This document shows, in pieces, positions 1 to 5,609 of a stretch of DNA of 5,609 nucleotides. The translations under genes were made by a program, and so were the position numbers. How positions within the stretch are numbered: the stretch's first letter is position 1; the number at the start of each line of letters is the position of its first letter. This stretch comes from Gammaproteobacteria bacterium. Lineage in GTDB: Bacteria; Pseudomonadota; Gammaproteobacteria; Eutrophobiales; Eutrophobiaceae. The notes under the pieces were generated by a model. The model searched no databases, was not told where the DNA came from, and saw only the letters and a list, made by a program, of their open reading frames with translations. The stretch is from assembly GCA_009843675.1 (NCBI GenBank), contig VYCZ01000127.1:1-5609 (forward strand). The letters are read 5' to 3'.

Positions 1-2
1 GT

Positions 3-128
3 GAAGGGCTGGATACGAAACACAAGCAGGTCACCTGCCAGTTATGGGACAGGCTGCAACTTGATGAGCCGGGGATTAAACTATCGGTTGACGGGCGCCG
101 CCGGCTGATCGCCCCTGAGTGGAAGTAA
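3..128 (+). CDS. C-terminal end of an unidentified protein (5' end outside window)
   Basis: An open frame enters from the left edge and ends at TAA 126-128, giving 41 residues that begin EGLDTKHKQVTC and end in DGRRRLIAPEWK. The tail is hydrophilic and mixed in charge, with two tryptophans, one cysteine and no membrane segment. I do not recognise the family and assign no function. The frame is preferred because the other two plus-strand frames hit stops here (TGA at 2-4 and at 106-108), and because it stops just before the convergent dksA with a 22-bp gap. That spacing is what two adjacent real genes would give, but the fragment is too short for codon-use evidence to be strong. Confidence 0.5.
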   Translation, partial: EGLDTKHKQVTCQLWDRLQLDEPGIKLSVDGRRRLIAPEWK

Positions 129-150
129 TTCTAGTCCGGGGACACAATAC

Positions 151-565
151 CTAACCCATCTGGCGTTCCTTGATTTCGTCCAGTGTTTTACAGTCAATAC
201 ACAGGGTTGCCGTCGGTCTCGCTTCAAGACGTTTAATTCCGATCTCTCCCCCGCAAATTTCGCAATAGCCGTAATCGCCTGAATCCAGCATCATCAGCGA
301 CTCGTTGATCTTTTTGATGAGTTTTCGTTCACGGTCCCGCCTCCTCTTCCTGGGTGGCTCGATCATTGGGGTCGGGGAAATTGGATGCCTCATCCTGCAT
401 GTGATGCACGGTACGCTCTACTTCCTCCATCAGGGCCTGTTTCCAGTCAGTCAACAACTTGCGAAAGTGCGCGACCTGGGCCGGATTCATGTAATCTCCT
501 GCCGCTGCCTTTTTGCTCATCGGACTTGTACTGGGGGATTGCTCCCCCATGGCGACCTTTTTCAT
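151..565 (-). pseudogene. dksA: dksA, RNA polymerase-binding transcription factor DksA, interrupted by a frameshift
   Basis: DksA binds in the secondary channel of RNA polymerase and, with ppGpp, changes initiation at stringent-response promoters. The N-terminal part (565 down to 329, 78 codons) holds the first globular segment (GDYMNPAQVAHFRKLL), the rising coiled-coil helix and the tip DPNDRA, which keeps the two aspartates and alanine known to be critical in E. coli (D71, D74, A76). It then runs EEE-AGP and stops at TGA 329-331. The rest continues one frame over ([11 protein letters not shown], from about 339 to 151) and holds an intact C4 zinc finger, C-x2-C-x17-C-x2-C, ending KERQMG. E. 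coli DksA has FSLELRN between EEE and RDRERK; here a single base replaces those 21 nt, so net 20 nt are missing. Restoring them gives about 144 residues, against 151 in E. coli. ATG 563-565 is the likely start by homology, though its ribosome site is poor; ATG 548-550 has a better AAGG five bases upstream. It may be a true pseudogene, a recoded gene or an assembly fault. Confidence 0.88.
532..549 (-). other. Perfect 7-bp stem-loop with GCAA tetraloop inside the dksA 5' coding region
   Basis: On the dksA (minus) strand the bases read TGGGGGA-GCAA-TCCCCCA, a perfect 7-bp stem closed by a GNRA-type tetraloop. It covers codons about 6 to 12, in the poorly conserved N-terminal tail, and its 5' arm begins at the T of the alternative start ATG 548-550. 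In mRNA it should be stable and could hide that start. There is no U-tract after it, so it does not look like an intrinsic terminator. Any regulatory role is inferred. Confidence 0.35.
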
Positions 566-700
566 CTTGTATTTCTACCGAAACGCATTCCAATACATAC
601 CACCTGGTCAATCCGGCCGGGTAGTAACTTTGCCATTTGATATTATATTTTATTTCGTGTCAATGGATATGGGAGCGTAAAAGTGGTATGGTAATAACTC
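566..700. promoter_or_regulatory. Divergent dksA / smc intergenic region with AT-rich core
   Basis: These 135 bp separate the start codons of two divergent genes and must hold the promoter of each unless transcription enters from further away. The core around 636-655 is almost pure A/T. On the minus strand a perfect TATAAT lies at 642-647 and would put dksA transcription starting near 635, with a leader of about 70 nt, but no good -35 sits at standard spacing. A TTGACA at 658-663 (minus) is only 10 nt away from it. For smc I see TTGCCA at 630-635 but no convincing partner. The palindrome CCGGCCGG occupies 613-620. The region is well supported; the individual boxes are tentative. Confidence 0.45.
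642..647 (-). promoter_or_regulatory. Candidate -10 box (TATAAT) for dksA
   Basis: An exact match to the sigma-70 -10 consensus reads toward dksA, 77 to 82 bp upstream of ATG 563-565. It has no extended -10 TGn and no recognisable -35 at 16 to 18 nt. In such an AT-rich stretch a chance match is quite possible, so this is a weak call. Confidence 0.3.

Positions 701-5609
<4,909 letters not shown>

Noticed and set aside
129..150. Possible bidirectional terminator between the convergent genes
   Set aside because: The only inverted repeat is GTCC-GG-GGAC with a two-base loop, too small to fold, and no T-tract follows on either strand.
613..620. CCGGCCGG palindrome as an operator between dksA and smc
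   Set aside because: Eight G/C-only bases form a common chance palindrome in DNA of this composition. It does not extend at its flanks and is not repeated nearby.
305..640. Plus-strand open frame of 111 codons across the dksA region
   Set aside because: It is antisense to the clear DksA homology on the minus strand and shows no family features.
684..692. Extended -10-like TGGTATGGT just before the smc start
   Set aside because: It would leave almost no leader before ATG 701 and has no -35 at the right distance.

Overview
The window looks like part of a non-enteric gammaproteobacterial chromosome. It carries an SMC chromosome-organising ATPase (not the enterobacterial MukB), a DksA very close to the E. 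coli protein, and an NAD+-dependent DNA ligase whose residue numbering follows E. coli LigA almost exactly. I cannot assign a genus. Base composition and codon use look uniform, with no insertion sequence, tRNA, rRNA, CRISPR array or other sign of mobile DNA.

Layout: (1) 3-128, plus strand, is the last 41 codons of a gene I do not recognise. (2) 151-565, minus strand and convergent with it, is dksA broken by a frameshift: the N-terminal half and the zinc-finger half are both well conserved but lie in different frames, and about 20 nt seem to be missing where they meet near position 340. (3) 566-700 is a short divergent intergenic region with an AT-rich core that probably holds the promoters of dksA and smc. 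(4) 701-4213, plus strand, is a complete smc of 1170 codons. (5) 4261 to the right edge, plus strand, is ligA, cut off by the window after about 449 codons, just beyond its zinc-finger cysteines.

Together the genes cover chromosome maintenance (SMC folding and segregation, LigA nick sealing) beside a transcription regulator that works with ppGpp on RNA polymerase (DksA). smc and ligA lie 47 bp apart on one strand and are probably co-transcribed. The division gene zipA, commonly found between them in gammaproteobacteria, is absent here.

I found no convincing new system. The best leads are the damaged dksA (a real mutation, a recoding event or an assembly error), a GNRA-capped hairpin at the 5' end of its coding region, and the missing zipA.
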